Shown: positions 22,712-35,128, counted from the first letter of the stretch. The stretch: 64,000 nt of DNA from Skeletonema tropicum (GCA_037178625.1 CM074144.1:186001-250000); one strand, 5' to 3'. Translations and numbers: made by a program. Notes: generated from the letters alone by a model not told the origin.

Positions 22712-25537
22712 ATGGCTTCTGCACATGGTGAAAAAGAAAATGCTATCGTCGACGATGCAAATATCTCGGCTTCTGAAGAAGCTGAAGGCGATATTATGAT
22801 CGACAACGGCAGCGAAGAAGAGGGTGAGGAGGAGAATATAGAAGAGGACCTCATGGTGGATCACAAAGAGACAACGATGGCAGGCAAAACTGGTGGCAGC
22901 GGCAGCGATCAGCTCAAGACTCCCGAGGATAAACGTGACGTGAAGGACATATCTGATGCGCATGCTAAAGGAAAAACACAAGATGCCCATCAAAATAAAA
23001 TGGAGGAGGCCGTAGACCAGAAAATGCACATCACATGCAAGAAGATATACATCGAAGTAACGAGGAGACCACGACATCACCTCAAACGGGAACTGCTGCT
23101 GCGATCCCCGTGCAGCAAGAAAATAATACCGTCGCAGCTCAAAGCGAACAAGTTCCAGGAGTCATCATCGATAGCGATGATAGTGAGGATCTGCTGTTGT
23201 ACCCGGAGTCACGTTCGTCCCCGGTCCGGGCTACACAGGCACGGGAACTCTTCACACGGGCTACGACTCTGCCGCAGAAGATGATAGTATCACAAATGAG
23301 GCGGGCGTCGTGTTGGAAGGATTTCTACCTGAAGATGATCCGTCACGTCGACGGAATCCACACTTCGAGAGTTTGATGAAACGTGTGCAGAGACTTTTTG
23401 ATAATGCTATTACGTTGGAGGAATCGGATGTTAGGCCTATTCCTGATGAGGAGGTCGAAGCTGCACAAAGTAATGGGTCAGGGGGAGGGGGAGATGATGA
23501 AGCAGTGAAGAGTGATGATTCTTCTTGGTTCCTCCCGCTCTTCTTGATAGTGATTGCTGGATGTGTTATTTTGGCAATTGCTCTTCCAATAAGTTTGCGG
23601 AGGAAGAAGCCCGGAAATTCAGCACAAGATCAAGATATGACAGCTTCTTTGAGTGATGCAGTTTGTCTGCCGGGAAGTGTAGATGCACGATTCAAGTTGG
23701 CGAAATCTATCCTCTCCAGTATTACATCACCCGATTTGCTAGAGGACGAATCATCTCCCCAGGGCAAAGCAATCCGATGGGTGGTCTGCGAAGATTTCAT
23801 TTCCGTCCAGCTTCTCGGGAATCAAGACCCAACTACGGGGACTCTCCCAAAGCAGAAGCATGGCTTCCGACTCAGCGGGGATGCAGGAGAGGAGCAAGTA
23901 ACTAGGCGGTATATTCTGGCAACAGTGTTGTATTCCACCTCCCAAGACAGCCCTTGGATAGATTCGCTAAATTTTCTGTCTCCAGATCTGCATGAATGTA
24001 ATTGGCACATGAATTACACGAGGCACAATTTTCCTTTTGGTGGTAAGTCGTTAGTGAAATCTCATTGTAGTATGTGTTTTGTGGCGAATAAATGCTCACG
24101 CTCGTTGACTGAAATCTTTTCTACACAGAGTTTGATCCAGTTGGTGTGTTCTGTATCATAGTTAAAGGCGACTTTTCCGCACCAATACACATTCACGATG
24201 AGTTCCTCTTGGACGATGAAAATTATCCCCTGAGATATATGGAAATCTAATATCCGGAGTAAGTCTAAATTGATGTTCTGTTCCTCATATTTTACATGGC
24301 CAGAGTTTTGCTAACAAAGTGTCCTTATTGTTTGTGTAGCTGATAACAATCTGAATGGGCCATTGCCTCCAGAGTTTGGATACTTGAGCGATCTAAAGTC
24401 AATAGGGTTTGAAAATAACATGCATCTGACTGGTCAGCTTCCTCAAACAATGGGGAGCTTGGTTAGCCTTACCAGTATAACCCTCATCTTGAATGGGCCG
24501 GCATTCGGCGGGGAGCTTCCAAGTTCATTGTTTCAATTGAGAAAGCTCACTTCAATTCATATAGAGGATAACTTGGGTGAAAATTGGAGTTTTCCCTCAA
24601 ATGTTCAGATTGATTACGATGTGCTGCTTGAGCGACTTCTTGTGTCAGGTAACAGCGTCGCTGGCACCATCCCGACTTGGCTTGCACAGCTCAAACATCT
24701 GCAGACATTGGATCTGTCAACAAACAATTTTCATGGATCAATCCCAGAAGTAATTGGTGACATATCTTCCCTCAAATATCTCAACCTGATGGAAAATAAT
24801 CTCACTGAAACAATTCCCTCAACTCTAGGAAATCTGGTTGCGATTGAAGCTCTCATTCTTGGCAAAAATAAGCTACAAGGAGAGTTACCGAGTGCGATTG
24901 GAAATCTCCAAAAGCTTCTGCTTCTTGATGTGGGTTCTAATGAGATGACGTCGACGATACCTTCGTCGTTTGCTAACCTCGAGAGTTTGAGTAAGTATCA
25001 TTGATGAACTTCTTGTACCCAAAGCTTCCTAAAGAAACACCATCTTACAATTTCTCTTTGCTTGCCTCGTCAGAGTACCTCGTGCTTGAATCAAACAGGT
25101 TCAATGGTACTGTCGACGTTTTAGAACAGACTAAAAAGTTGACAAAACTAATGATCAGATCCAACTCATTCAGTGGTTCTCTTCCTGGTGGATTGTTTTC
25201 TGAAACAGATGACGATGTTGATATTGACATTGGGGACAACATGTTTACGGATTTCTTACCTGCTAGCTTTGCGAATATTAGCAGCCTAGTCTCGCTAATT
25301 GGTGCAAAGAACTCATTTGAAGACGGAGCTACACTGACAGCCGTCTGTGACAGCACGTCCTTGTTGGTTATGGATTGTAATGCTTGCGAGTGTTGCGAGG
25401 TTTGCTGTGACGGAGAAAATGATTTCGTTTGTGACTTCCAGTTGGATGTGCGTTCGCTTCTAGGATATGACTGTGGAACGTGGTTTGGGTATTGTATAAA
25501 GCAGGCTGAATTTTATGCTGAATTTGGCATTTATTAG
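22712..25537 (+). pseudogene. Membrane LRR (receptor-like, no kinase) gene with three frame breaks
   Basis: The N-terminus (ATG at 22712) is acidic. Frames change near 23030 and 23200 (each -1) and at a TAA at 24248 (+1). A transmembrane helix ('LPLFLIVIAGCVILAIALPI') sits about residue 280, followed by a conserved Cys-containing pre-LRR region. Plant-type LRRs run from 24340 ('LNGPLPPEF', 'LTGQLPQTMGSL', 'FHGSIPEVIGDISSLKYLNL'). Introns are supported at 24043-24128, 24259-24339 and 24991-25073 with GTAAGT donors. The C-terminus is Cys-rich ('CNACECCEVCCDG'). The architecture matches stramenopile LRR proteins with an acidic cytoplasmic end and an outside LRR domain. It may be a pseudogene or carry sequence errors. 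Confidence 0.7.
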
Positions 25538-26337
25538 GTCACGGGAACCGGTGTTTGAAAGGGTAGAGGTAGTGGGAATAGCTACACACACGGTGCTAGT
25601 GTTAGAGTAGATTATCCGATGATATCTTTTGCTTGAAAATGAGGATTCAACACATTCCTGCCTTGCATAGAATTGAAACAATGAACTCATTCCAAATCTA
25701 TTGCCCCCACCTCTAGAGACTTGCCTACTGACTGGCTACGCACCACTAACAAAATCGCTGTTACATTCACTTCTTTTTCGACAAGAAAGCGTTTCTCGCG
25801 CAGCCCATTCGTCACAATTCCGCCTTTCCTCGCGTCGCCGCTCGCTGCCCGCGAGATCCCGCGATGGCGGTTGCTGAGATAAATAGCTCTCTATGATGAA
25901 GACTTCAACTTAGACTTTTATTCTCCCCAATCATCATCTGGACAAAAACCAGCCAATCAAACCAGTGCATCACCATGCAAGAAGCTTCAGCGCCATTGAA
26001 AGTAATAAAGGCTGGATCTCAAGAAAATCGCCTCTGAATTCTTACATACAGTATTTGGCACGCACTTCTACGGGGAGTAGAGAAAGGAACAGAGAAATGA
26101 GAATGCGAAAGTGGACAAGAGCGGAAATAAGTAGATGATATTGGGACCGAGTGAGGTGATTATTGCGTTGTATTATGTTTCAATTATGAATGAATGTGGG
26201 TGAGCTTTCCTTCACGATGTGAATGTGTTCACCTACATACATCCCAACAGAGATACAGAGTTGTTCAGAGCCTTTCCGTGATGAATTTGCATTCTTACGT
26301 AACCCGTAGTCTTCTGTCTTTCAATCATTGTTCTGAT
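25538..26337. other. Intergenic between convergent LRR genes
   Basis: No supported gene. The sequence separates the 3' ends of the LRR genes at 22.7-25.5 kb (plus strand) and 26.3-27.7 kb (minus strand). Confidence 0.5.
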
Positions 26338-27734
26338 TTATTCTGCTGGTTCTCCGTGATCAGGTTTCAAAAATTTCCTTTTCCTTCCGCATCTTCCGCA
26401 AAGAGTCTGGCGACCACGCACAACCAACAGCGGCATTTCTCGGATAAATTTGAACACCGCCGAAAGTTCTCTGCCATGAATAGTGGGAGCAACAGCATCG
26501 TATCCGTGCGCTTTTTCAAACCAAGAAACTATCATAGGGAGAAATTTCAATTCCCACTCAAAAAAGGCTCCATGTCGAGGTCTCGATGGCTATACAGAAT
26601 CTTACGGATGGCAATTTCATCTTTGCTACTTGCGTTTTCATGCATGCGAAGTAGGTTCCTGACACGATCGTGGACTTCGTCTACGGGAGAACCTTTATTG
26701 CAGGATTCTCCAATTAATCTTAGTGTATGGTTTGACATGTAGGTATTGTTGATGCTTGAGGTATCACATAGCAGTGTGGCAAACGAGTGCCATCCAGCTG
26801 ATGTCATCCCACATTCATCTTCACTAGGATTGAACCACAGGGTTTCCAGGGACTTGTTTTTGGTCAGCCCATGTGCCAAAGCCGCAGCACCTGCATCGTT
26901 GATATCGTTGTGGTAATAGAAGAAATCCCTCAGGGAGCAACTTTCAGACTGAAGAAATGGGATCAAAGACCTTAACCCATCTCCAGTGATCGATCGGTTG
27001 CGGCAAAGACTCAATTTTTCAAGTGCTGTGTTGTTCACAAGACCTGCAGCCAACGTTTCTAGCGAGTTGTCATCAATTCCATTGTATGCCAAATCAAGAT
27101 TCTTCAATTTATTCAAGGCTCCTGATCCGAGCAGAGACCCTAGTGTTGTGCATCCGATTTGGCCGATATTGTTGAATGACACGCACAAAGTGTCGATTTG
27201 TGACTGGGTACAAGCCCTAATGATTTCTTCGAATCCCTCTCTACACAATTCATTTCCGCTCAAATCAAGAGAGGAAAGGGATGCCTCACGTATCGTTGAC
27301 GCGAGGTTCCTCGCTTCTTCGTATTCAATATGAAAATGTTGCAATCCAAGCACAGAAAGGCTCTTGTTGTTGCGGAAGAAATCACCCAACATCTCTGAAA
27401 TGTCACACCACATATCATGATTTATCCAAAGCTCTTGAATGGACCGATTGCGATTGAGCCCTGTGAGGAATTCATTTCTCTGGTCGACGTCCCCAGGCAT
27501 ATCATTAATGATCAATCTTGTCAATGATGCACATTTGCCGATAAAGTAACCGAGCCACCCCAGATCATCTTTTCCTTCTGCAGCTTCAAAGTCTAGAGGT
27601 TCAGCAGCGTAATAGTGTTCCCCCCCAATTGAGAGTGCATAAACACGATCAGATACAAGCCGCAAAATAATATCACAGTTCCGCTTTGAAGAAGTGATTT
27701 TCTTGACAAATCCAGCAATATCTTGCAATCGCAT
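26338..27734 (-). CDS. RI-type LRR protein, frameshifted near C-terminus
   Basis: Translation starts at ATG 27734 and runs 395 codons to 26547, then a 70-codon frame continues to 26338. The paralogue at 1991-3535 shows that 'DLDMEPF' should continue into 'KFLPMIVSWF' and 'LSAVFKFIREMP', which is exactly what the second frame encodes. The break falls in a run of six A on the plus strand at 26560-26565: one extra base would restore a protein of about 465 residues. Repeats include 'LSSLDLSGNELCREGFEEI', 'LKNLDLAYNGIDDNSLE' and 'LEKLSLCRNRSITGDGLRS'. 'DLGWLGYFIGKC' near residue 60 matches the family. No membrane segment. Protein-interaction role; partner unknown. Confidence 0.75.
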
Positions 27735-28478
27735 CGTCTTTCAGGGTATTTTTACGTCCTAAATACATATATAGGAAAGAGCAGGAGCATTAGTAATGTG
27801 TTACAAGTAATAGTCGAAGATATTAGATCCTATGTCAATCCAACGCCGCCATGCAGGACGATACCATGCGAAACAAATCTTGTGGTGCAGAGAATCGCCG
27901 CCGCTTTTCTGAGAGCCGCAGGGGAAGCACTACTACAATGATCGCCACCGACTGCATCTACCCTAATGCCCCCCACTATCATTCCCACATTCCTTAGTAC
28001 TCACCTCAGGTATCCAAACAGCTGGGCATTATTAGGTATTTATTAGCCAATGAAATAATGAGTTTCTTCACCACATTGTGTGGTAGCCGGCTCGAAAAGA
28101 GACAGGAAAGTACCGTACGTACGTAAATAGGTGACGAAAATACAACTATACCTTACTCCTGTCAAGCCCGCCCGCCGCCCGCCCTTGAAACGTTGAGTGC
28201 CTACCTACTCTCCCTAGAGAGAGAGCAATTTTTCCTATGAATAGCGGGTTGGAAACTACTTATTATGTCTGTGAGTCTCTAAACAAACCAATCCTGATGT
28301 TATATCTTCATTATCTATCATTACTGTTAGCATTATATTATTGTAGTGTCAACTGCCAACTCTGAGTCAACTCCTCGACCGCAATTGCCCACTCTATCAC
28401 TACTTGCGCATTGTTTAAAGATGGATTCAAGTTAGTGTCCAATTCTCATCTTCAAGCCCAAACTGATCAGTGCTCAAG
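27735..28478. other. Intergenic
   Basis: No supported gene. It contains the upstream region of the LRR gene starting at 27734 and the 3' end of the coiled-coil gene. Confidence 0.5.
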
Positions 28479-29834
28479 TCATACCAAAAAGCACCCCCAC
28501 CACGCAAAGTCACTCCCCTTTTCATGTCCATTGTCCTGTTGCCCAACCGTCGATTTGTCTAAAGCAGCTATTCTCTCTGCAGTCACTGCTTTGTATGCTG
28601 CTATTCGTTCATTGAACTTCTTTTCTCTCTCTTGATTCTGTAGCCCAGCTTCCTCGATAACTTTCTGCTTCTCCAAAATCTGTAATTCCAAAGATTTGAG
28701 CTGCCTTTCTTGCTTCCATAGTGCAGCTTCCTCGATGGCTTTCTGTTTCTCTAAAATCTGCAACTCCAAAGAATTGAGCTGAGTTTGTTTTAAAGCCTTT
28801 GATGGACCGACAGAAATTGATTTTGAGCGGTTTGATTGGATAGTACTGGAAAGAGTTGAAGCAACAGATTCCATCTCATCGGCAAAGTTGTTAGTGATGT
28901 TTAGATCTGTCGGAATCGTGCTGCTGTCATCAAACAACATCGATTCTGCACACTTGACATCAGGGGCATTATTTTCATCGGCTAAGACAGCAAGTACCAC
29001 AGCTAACGCTACATTCTGATCTGCTCCTGCCTCCAACACGGTAACTGATAACTTGGCAGACAAGGCACGCATCATTTTACAACTGCGTTCTCGTCCACAT
29101 TGCCTTCTTCCTTCTTCGAGGACTATATTAGAAGCCTCTTGTGCCATCTTTTTGGATCCATTGGCTTGTATGACAGCCATAGCTACACGAACAGAGAGGC
29201 CTGACCAATATTCTAACTCTCTTCGTTGGAGCTCTTTTCGTGACATGGGCGGCTCTTCATTCTTAGAGGACAGATTATTGCGGATTCCATTGGTGCTTTT
29301 GTGAATTTGTATTGATTCTATTTCTATTGGCTTTGTAGTCGCAGCCCTGCTAGGATGATTCATGGGAGCGACATTCATTGGAAATGATGGAGCTTAAACT
29401 TTTGCAGCTCTTTGTGCCAGATACCACGGACCTATTTGATTGTGTGGGTGCTGCCACGATATTACCGTCGTCTCTTTTTATCTTGTCTTGTGGAGAATTC
29501 GCTGCATGAAACTTATTGATGCGGCTAGCTGAACGCTTTGACCCATTTATGTACTCAGTTTTGATAGACAGACTTGACATTAGATGCCTTGGATCGCTTG
29601 CTAGAAACAGAGGCACATTCAAGTTGTTCTGACAGAAGCTACCTTTGATTCTCTTACTGGAAAAGAAGCTGAGCTGCCACGCGGGAGAGCTTTATTGTCA
29701 TAATCAGTTGTTCTGGCGATGTCCACATCATCTCGTCCTTCACCTCTCTCAACAGATAAGTTGGTTACTTGTCGTCCGCTTGAGCGACCGCTTACTTTTC
29801 GAGGAGCAGCTTCCTTGGCTGATGCCGCTACCAT
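28479..29834 (-). CDS. Coiled-coil family protein A, frame-interrupted 5' part
   Basis: The main frame (29378-28479, 299 codons) contains a conserved block ('EYWSGLSVRVAMAVIQANGS', 'KMMRALSAKLSV.VLEAGAD') shared with the neighbour at 30212-32095. A C-terminal coiled coil follows, built of two copies of a unit like 'SLELQILEKQKAIEEA'. Upstream coding pieces (ATG at 29834, then 29622-29350) extend the N-terminus but need -1 near 29619 and +1 at a TAG at 29350. The protein ends '-CFLV', a possible CaaX-type prenylation signal. No known domain; a coiled-coil scaffold is the most that can be said. Tandem with its paralogue. Confidence 0.6.
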
Positions 29835-30211
29835 ACTACTTCATACAAACGACGGGGATTGACACGACCATTGTTGCGTTGGTGGTTGCCTTTACAACTA
29901 CCAACAGAGAGAATAGTAGTATGTAAGGCGCTTCTTGGTGCCTTTCTGGAGCGAGGTCAACTCAACGCTCAACGCTCTCGTACCTGTCGTACCGTGTTTC
30001 TACCGATTTATCAGCAAAGGTTCATGATAGATGTACTCCTATTACTCAGGAGTATGTTACTCCCATTACTTATGTCGATAGTGTATTCCACCCTTTTACA
30101 CTAGTATTTCAATAAACTAGAATGCCTAATTTTCTTAAGTTTCCTACAGCACATCTCAGCTGCAAACGTGGATCTTCGATGTCAATCGTAAGTACCGATG
30201 TTATCATTGAG

Positions 30212-32095
30212 TTAAACCTCCCACAGTGTTCCAAGATCATCTTCGTCTTTTCCACTACTAAATGATAAGTTTATCGTTGGGAACTCTTGATGAGCTTTTC
30301 CCTCACTGCAATCAAAGCTCCGCAGCAGCCGATTCCCAAACATGTGTAGTGCGCTTGCGTTTGTAGCTGCATTGCCATTATCCTCTCGTTTGAAATCTTC
30401 GTTGATATTCCTACTTTTTTCTGCTGTTACATCTTGTTGCTCAGATGTCGTCGTCGTAACGACAAAAGAATTGGCATTCTCTAAGATACCGGCATTCTCA
30501 AAGAGAGCAGTCGCGGCTGCATCTAAGTCAGCCAATCTTTCTTTGGCTGATGATTCAAACGATTTGAATTGTGTACCGATGCCTGAAACAAAGCCAGCAA
30601 TTCCGCTTTGAAAATCGCTTACTGTTCCATTGCCATTGTCCTCTTCCTTCATATCTTTGCTTGACATCCCAATGGCTTCTGCTACTATATCTACTTGGTC
30701 ACTTTGTTTGAAACTGCTAGCCTTCTCTAACAGAGAAGTCTTGGTTGCATCCAAACAAGTCAATCCTCCTTTGGCAGCTGTTTCCATCGCTGACATTTGT
30801 TCGTTGAAGCTCAAAACAAAGCCACTTTGGTAGCCACTCACTATTTCATTCTCATTTTCTTCTTGCTTTATGTCGTTCGCAGTACTCTCATATTTATCTA
30901 CTTGTGTTTCTTGTTGCTCAGATTGTGTCAATTCTTCTTTCTCTAGCAGTGAATCCTTTGTTGCATCTAAAGCAGCCAATCTTTCATCTGCTGCTGCTTT
31001 CATCGCTGCCATTCGTTCATTGAACTCTCTTTCTTTCATTTGATTCTGCAGTTCAGCTTCCTCGATGGCCCGTTGCTTTTCTAAAATCTGCATCTCTATA
31101 GTTTGCAACTGACTTCGTGTTGATGTTGAAGATAAAGCTGGGGTAATAGAAGTGGCTTTTGAGCGGTTTGATGGAGTACTTCTAATAGAGACTGTTTTTG
31201 AGCGGTTTGAGCGAATGGTAGGATCATGAGACGAAGCAACAGATGGCGCTACAGATCTTGTCTCCTCGATGAAGTCCCCCTTTCTATTCCGACTTGTCTT
31301 AGTAGTAATACTGCCATCAAACGAAATCGATTTAGCAGACTTAGCCGCATTATCATTTTCATATGCAGTGACAGCATTCATGATAGCCAACGTTATCTTT
31401 TTATCTGCTCCTGCTTCCAGCATGGCCACTGACAACTTGGCAGACAAGGCACGCATCATTTTACTACTATCTCGTCCGTTTTGCTTCCTTCCTTCGATAA
31501 GGACTATGCTGGAAGCCTTTGATGCAATCTGCTCAGATCCATTGGCTTGTATGACCGCCATTGCTACACGGACCGAAAGGCCTGACCAATATTCCAACTG
31601 TTTTCGCTTAGAGGTCGATGTGGATGTGGATGACTGTTCCCTCTTGAAGGAATGATTATTGCTGCTTGTTGTCGACAAATTGTTGGATGATTTACTGGAG
31701 CCACCTCCTCTGGTCAAGACGGATGTTGTTGAGCTGTTGTTGACCTTGATTTCAGGACCCACAGACATGTCTGACCGCTTTATTGGTCCAGTTATCGTGT
31801 CTAGTAGCGAATTAGCGGAAGAGAATTCTCTGGTATAGTGTGAGGACTGACTATTCGTGGGTGCTGTATTTGATGTAGAATGCCTCAAGCGGCGATCGAA
31901 GGACTTGAAGCCAAGTTCAAATTCCTTGCCAAGGTTGATTATATCATTATTTTGATCATCAAGATAGTGTGATCTCTCGTTGTCCGAGTATTCAGGAACG
32001 TCATCTCGTCCTTCCCTTCTTTCAGTGCAATGTAGGCGTCCATGTGAACTATTATTGCGTCTTACTCTGCCAGCGGCAGAGGCCATCTTGACCAT
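30212..32095 (-). CDS. Coiled-coil family protein B
   Basis: An intact 627-residue ORF from ATG 32095. The N-terminus is Ser/Asn-rich. The block 'LEYWSGLSVRVAMAVIQANG' and 'SKMMRALSAKLSVAMLEAGAD' (about residues 170-240) is shared with protein A. A coiled coil starts near 'TIEMQILEKQRAIEEAELQ'. Three C-terminal units each carry a 'FNE.M.AM.AAA..RLA.LDA' pattern followed by a linker with 'QE.. NGN..VS..QSG', so the tail is an internal triplication. No membrane segment or catalytic motif. Function unknown; tandem duplicate of 28479-29834. Confidence 0.8.
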   Translation of the reverse strand: MVKMASAAGRVRRNNSSHGRLHCTERREGRDDVPEYSDNERSHYLDDQNNDIINLGKEFELGFKSFDRRLRHSTSNTAPTNSQSSHYTREFSSANSLLDTITGPIKRSDMSVGPEIKVNNSSTTSVLTRGGGSSKSSNNLSTTSSNNHSFKREQSSTSTSTSKRKQLEYWSGLSVRVAMAVIQANGSEQIASKASSIVLIEGRKQNGRDSSKMMRALSAKLSVAMLEAGADKKITLAIMNAVTAYENDNAAKSAKSISFDGSITTKTSRNRKGDFIEETRSVAPSVASSHDPTIRSNRSKTVSIRSTPSNRSKATSITPALSSTSTRSQLQTIEMQILEKQRAIEEAELQNQMKEREFNERMAAMKAAADERLAALDATKDSLLEKEELTQSEQQETQVDKYESTANDIKQEENENEIVSGYQSGFVLSFNEQMSAMETAAKGGLTCLDATKTSLLEKASSFKQSDQVDIVAEAIGMSSKDMKEEDNGNGTVSDFQSGIAGFVSGIGTQFKSFESSAKERLADLDAAATALFENAGILENANSFVVTTTTSEQQDVTAEKSRNINEDFKREDNGNAATNASALHMFGNRLLRSFDCSEGKAHQEFPTINLSFSSGKDEDDLGTLWEV

Positions 32096-32643
32096 TGTGA
32101 GGAAAGAAGTAGCAATATTCTTGGTGAGTGCTCTTCATCTAGCTCCAGGCTACAGGACCCCAGAGGAGATGACCTCGCTGAAGAGAGCTTCCGAGAAAAC
32201 GTAAAGCATTCAAGTAAGCGTTGGGCAGAGGGAAGGGCGTTGGATGAGACACAGAGCGTTGGATTCGAGGTTTAGTGGGCCACGTTGAAAATGTACGTGG
32301 GCAACCATAATAAAAATGAAGTTTCATAATAAGATTCGTATCTCCAGCGCTGAGATCGAGGCAGCTCTCTAGATAGAGAGAGCAGGCTTTGGAACCAAGC
32401 CTACCGTATGACAGTGGAAGGAGCCCAGTTAATGCCTTCAGCAGCAGTGGTGCAAAACTTGACAGAAGTTTGGACCGAAATGACGTCGCTGAGAAACTGG
32501 CTGTTCCCTGGTTCTGGTCGAGGCCACGAAACATGAAATACATCCTTTCAAGACGAACAAACACAATCACAACGAGGTACGGATAGATAAATCTTTGGAT
32601 CATAAACACTCATACTAAAATTTATGCCAAGCATCCACTTCCT
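32096..32643. other. Intergenic; one doubtful ORF
   Basis: A minus-strand ORF of 156 codons (32609-32139) has no domain or homologue in the window and is probably chance. Otherwise this is the promoter side of coiled-coil gene B and the 3' flank of the chromodomain-LRR gene. Confidence 0.4.
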
Positions 32644-34868
32644 CTACTTCTCTACTGAACCTTCTAGAATCACTTCTGCTTCTGAAAGTGCATCAGCACC
32701 CACACCCAAAACCTCACCATTGGCAAATTGAACTTCATACACGGGCTTCCAGCCTGTACCTTTCAATGTCACATTCTTGACGACAGCCACACTGCTATGA
32801 TCCAACTTCACCGAGTCACCAATAGCAAACACTTGCATATCTACCTTCACCGAATCACCAATGGCAAACACTCGCGCGGGTCCTCCCCCTCCTCTCATCT
32901 TCTTCTTCCGCTGCTGCTCACCACCCAAGGAAGAAAGTGAGCTACAGACATGATATCTTCCCCTCCCTCTCTTCCGGGTCGTCGACAACAAACGAGTAGC
33001 TTCCTCTCTCGCCTGGACAGCCAGGCCCGAATTATTCCCAAAATAAAAGGGCATGCCTCTCACGAATTGAAAAATGCACGATAGCTTCGTACTCTGCACC
33101 ACGGGCATCTCCCACATTTTATGTACATTGGTAAACCATGTCACCATCATTGGGAGGAACTTTAAATTCCACTCGAATAGTGGATCCATCCGGATGTCAT
33201 CATGGTGTACCATAATCTTGCAATAGGCAATTTTCTTGGTGTTCATTTGTCTATGGTTGTGGAAGTAAAGACAGCTCCGGATAACATCCGGAATGATTTG
33301 ATCTTCGGATTGAGTATAATTGGTGTAGTGCTTCCCAATCAATTCAATGGTGTGATTCGACAAGTAAATGTTGTTGATGGTGGTCGAATCACACAACACA
33401 TTGGCGAATCTCGCCCATCCCCTTGATGTTATCCCACATGTGGCAGGGTTGAACCATAGTTTGCGTAACGACTTGTTCTTCACTAGTCCATCTGCCAATA
33501 CGGAAGCACCCTCATCACCAATATTCATGTGATACAACCACAACTGTTCCAAATTACACAAGTCGGCACAGTCATTAATGATGTCACAGTCCGTAACCCC
33601 AAAGAGGAAATGGACGAATTCCCCGTCAAACACAACTGTTTCAAAGCACAATCCGAAACCCCACCCCGACTATTCATCCTAGTCGCTCCCAACCCATCCA
33701 CCAACAATGCCAACCCCGCATCATCAATTCGATTATAACTCAAATTCAAATCTTTCAATGTACCCGATGCAAAGGTCAAATATCTCCCTAGGGCACGACA
33801 CCCCTCCCTCCCCACGTTGTTATCACTGACAGTCAGCGCTTCAATATTCTCATGTCGAGCCAACGCCCCAATAATCAACTTTAACCCCCGAAAAGTCAAC
33901 TCATTATCATCCAACCTAACACACCGCAATGATGATGAAGATGATGATTTCGTAGCACGTCTACTACTACTACTACTACTACACTCCCCCAAAGCCCGTG
34001 CAAACTGTTCCGCACCATCAAATCCCAAGGTACACTCGGTAAATTCAATCTTGGTCAAATTCCCATTATACCGAAAAAACGGCTGTAACTTATTCAATAG
34101 ATTCCCATGTAATAAATCACACCCACCAAAGCGTAATGACGTAATGGATCGATTGTGTTGTATGCCTGTCCAAAAGGGTTCAATGTGTTCTTCGCCCTTG
34201 AGGAGGGAACCGATGTGTAGATGACGGAGGGTGTGGGATTTACCGATGAAGTAGCCTAGCCATCCCATGTCGTCTGCTTTGCTAATATTATTATTTGAAG
34301 AGGAGTTGGTTCGATTATTACTGCGATTTCTCCTCCTCCTTCTTCTCGATGATGATGTAGAGTCATCAGTAGTAGTGGTAACAGACGGAACGAAATTATT
34401 CCCCGAATCAAGTCCATCATATCGTCGATTCTCCTCATCATGCTCTTCCACAATGAATAATTGAGTCATGTGAACATCATTTTGTTGGAGGCGCTGTATT
34501 ATACGACGATTTTGACGGGTGGATGTGATTTCGTGGAGGTTTACTTTGGATGCGAGTGTATCGTATTGATAATTATTGGTGTGGTCATCACTTTCATTCT
34601 GTGCCGACACACCACCACCACCACCACCCGATGATGACTGAGCCTTTCGCACACATTCCTTCACAATGCACGCCACTTTCAATTTCCGTGCCTCTTCCAA
34701 AGCTGCCGGGTTTAGATTTTCTTCGGGCTCCCATGAATTATGACTTGATGGATAATTTTTCCACTTGATGAGATATTCGTCGTGACCGCCACCGTTGTTG
34801 GACGGTGCTTTACGATAATCGATGACTTGTTCGATTTCATATTCTTTGGGGGCGTTTTTGGACGACAT
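32644..34868 (-). CDS. Chromodomain-LRR protein with tandem C-terminal motif, one frame break
   Basis: From the ATG at 34868, residues about 8-60 form a chromodomain ('EYEIEQVIDYRK', 'DEYLIKWKNYPSSHNSWEPE'). RI-type LRRs follow after 'DDMGWLGYFIGKS', the family landmark. The first frame ends at 33525, but the family sequence continues in the frame 33651-32644 ('CNLEQLWLYHMNIGDEGAS', 'GITSRGWARFANVLCDS', 'FLPMMVTWF', 'FQFVRGMP'); -1 near 33590 joins them. The C-terminal tail has a tandem 'VFAIGDSVKV' motif and 'PVYEVQFANGEVLGV', resembling a small Tudor/SH3-like barrel. Chromodomains bind methylated histone tails, so a chromatin-associated LRR protein is inferred. It is a paralogue of the two other LRR genes, which lack the chromodomain. 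Confidence 0.75.
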
Positions 34869-35128
34869 GGTGGATATCTTTGTTGGGCTGATGATGTATT
34901 GTGTGTAGTGATCGAAGACAGATGGATGGCTAGATAGCAAAAAATTGTTCTCGGCTGGACGGGCTTGTTCGACGATAAGCGAAGCAGTTGTCGTTGAAAA
35001 AATGCACCCACCCTTTTAAATCAGGCTCTCTCTCTCTCTAACACAACAAAGAGGGCTGTCAGATGATGATAAATAGGGGTGCTATTATTTTGCCGCTTTG
35101 TTCTTCGGTCTTCGTCATGGAGTGGTGG

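Noticed and set aside
32139..32609. Minus-strand 156-codon ORF.
   Set aside because: No recognisable domain, no family member nearby, and composition like the surrounding non-coding sequence.
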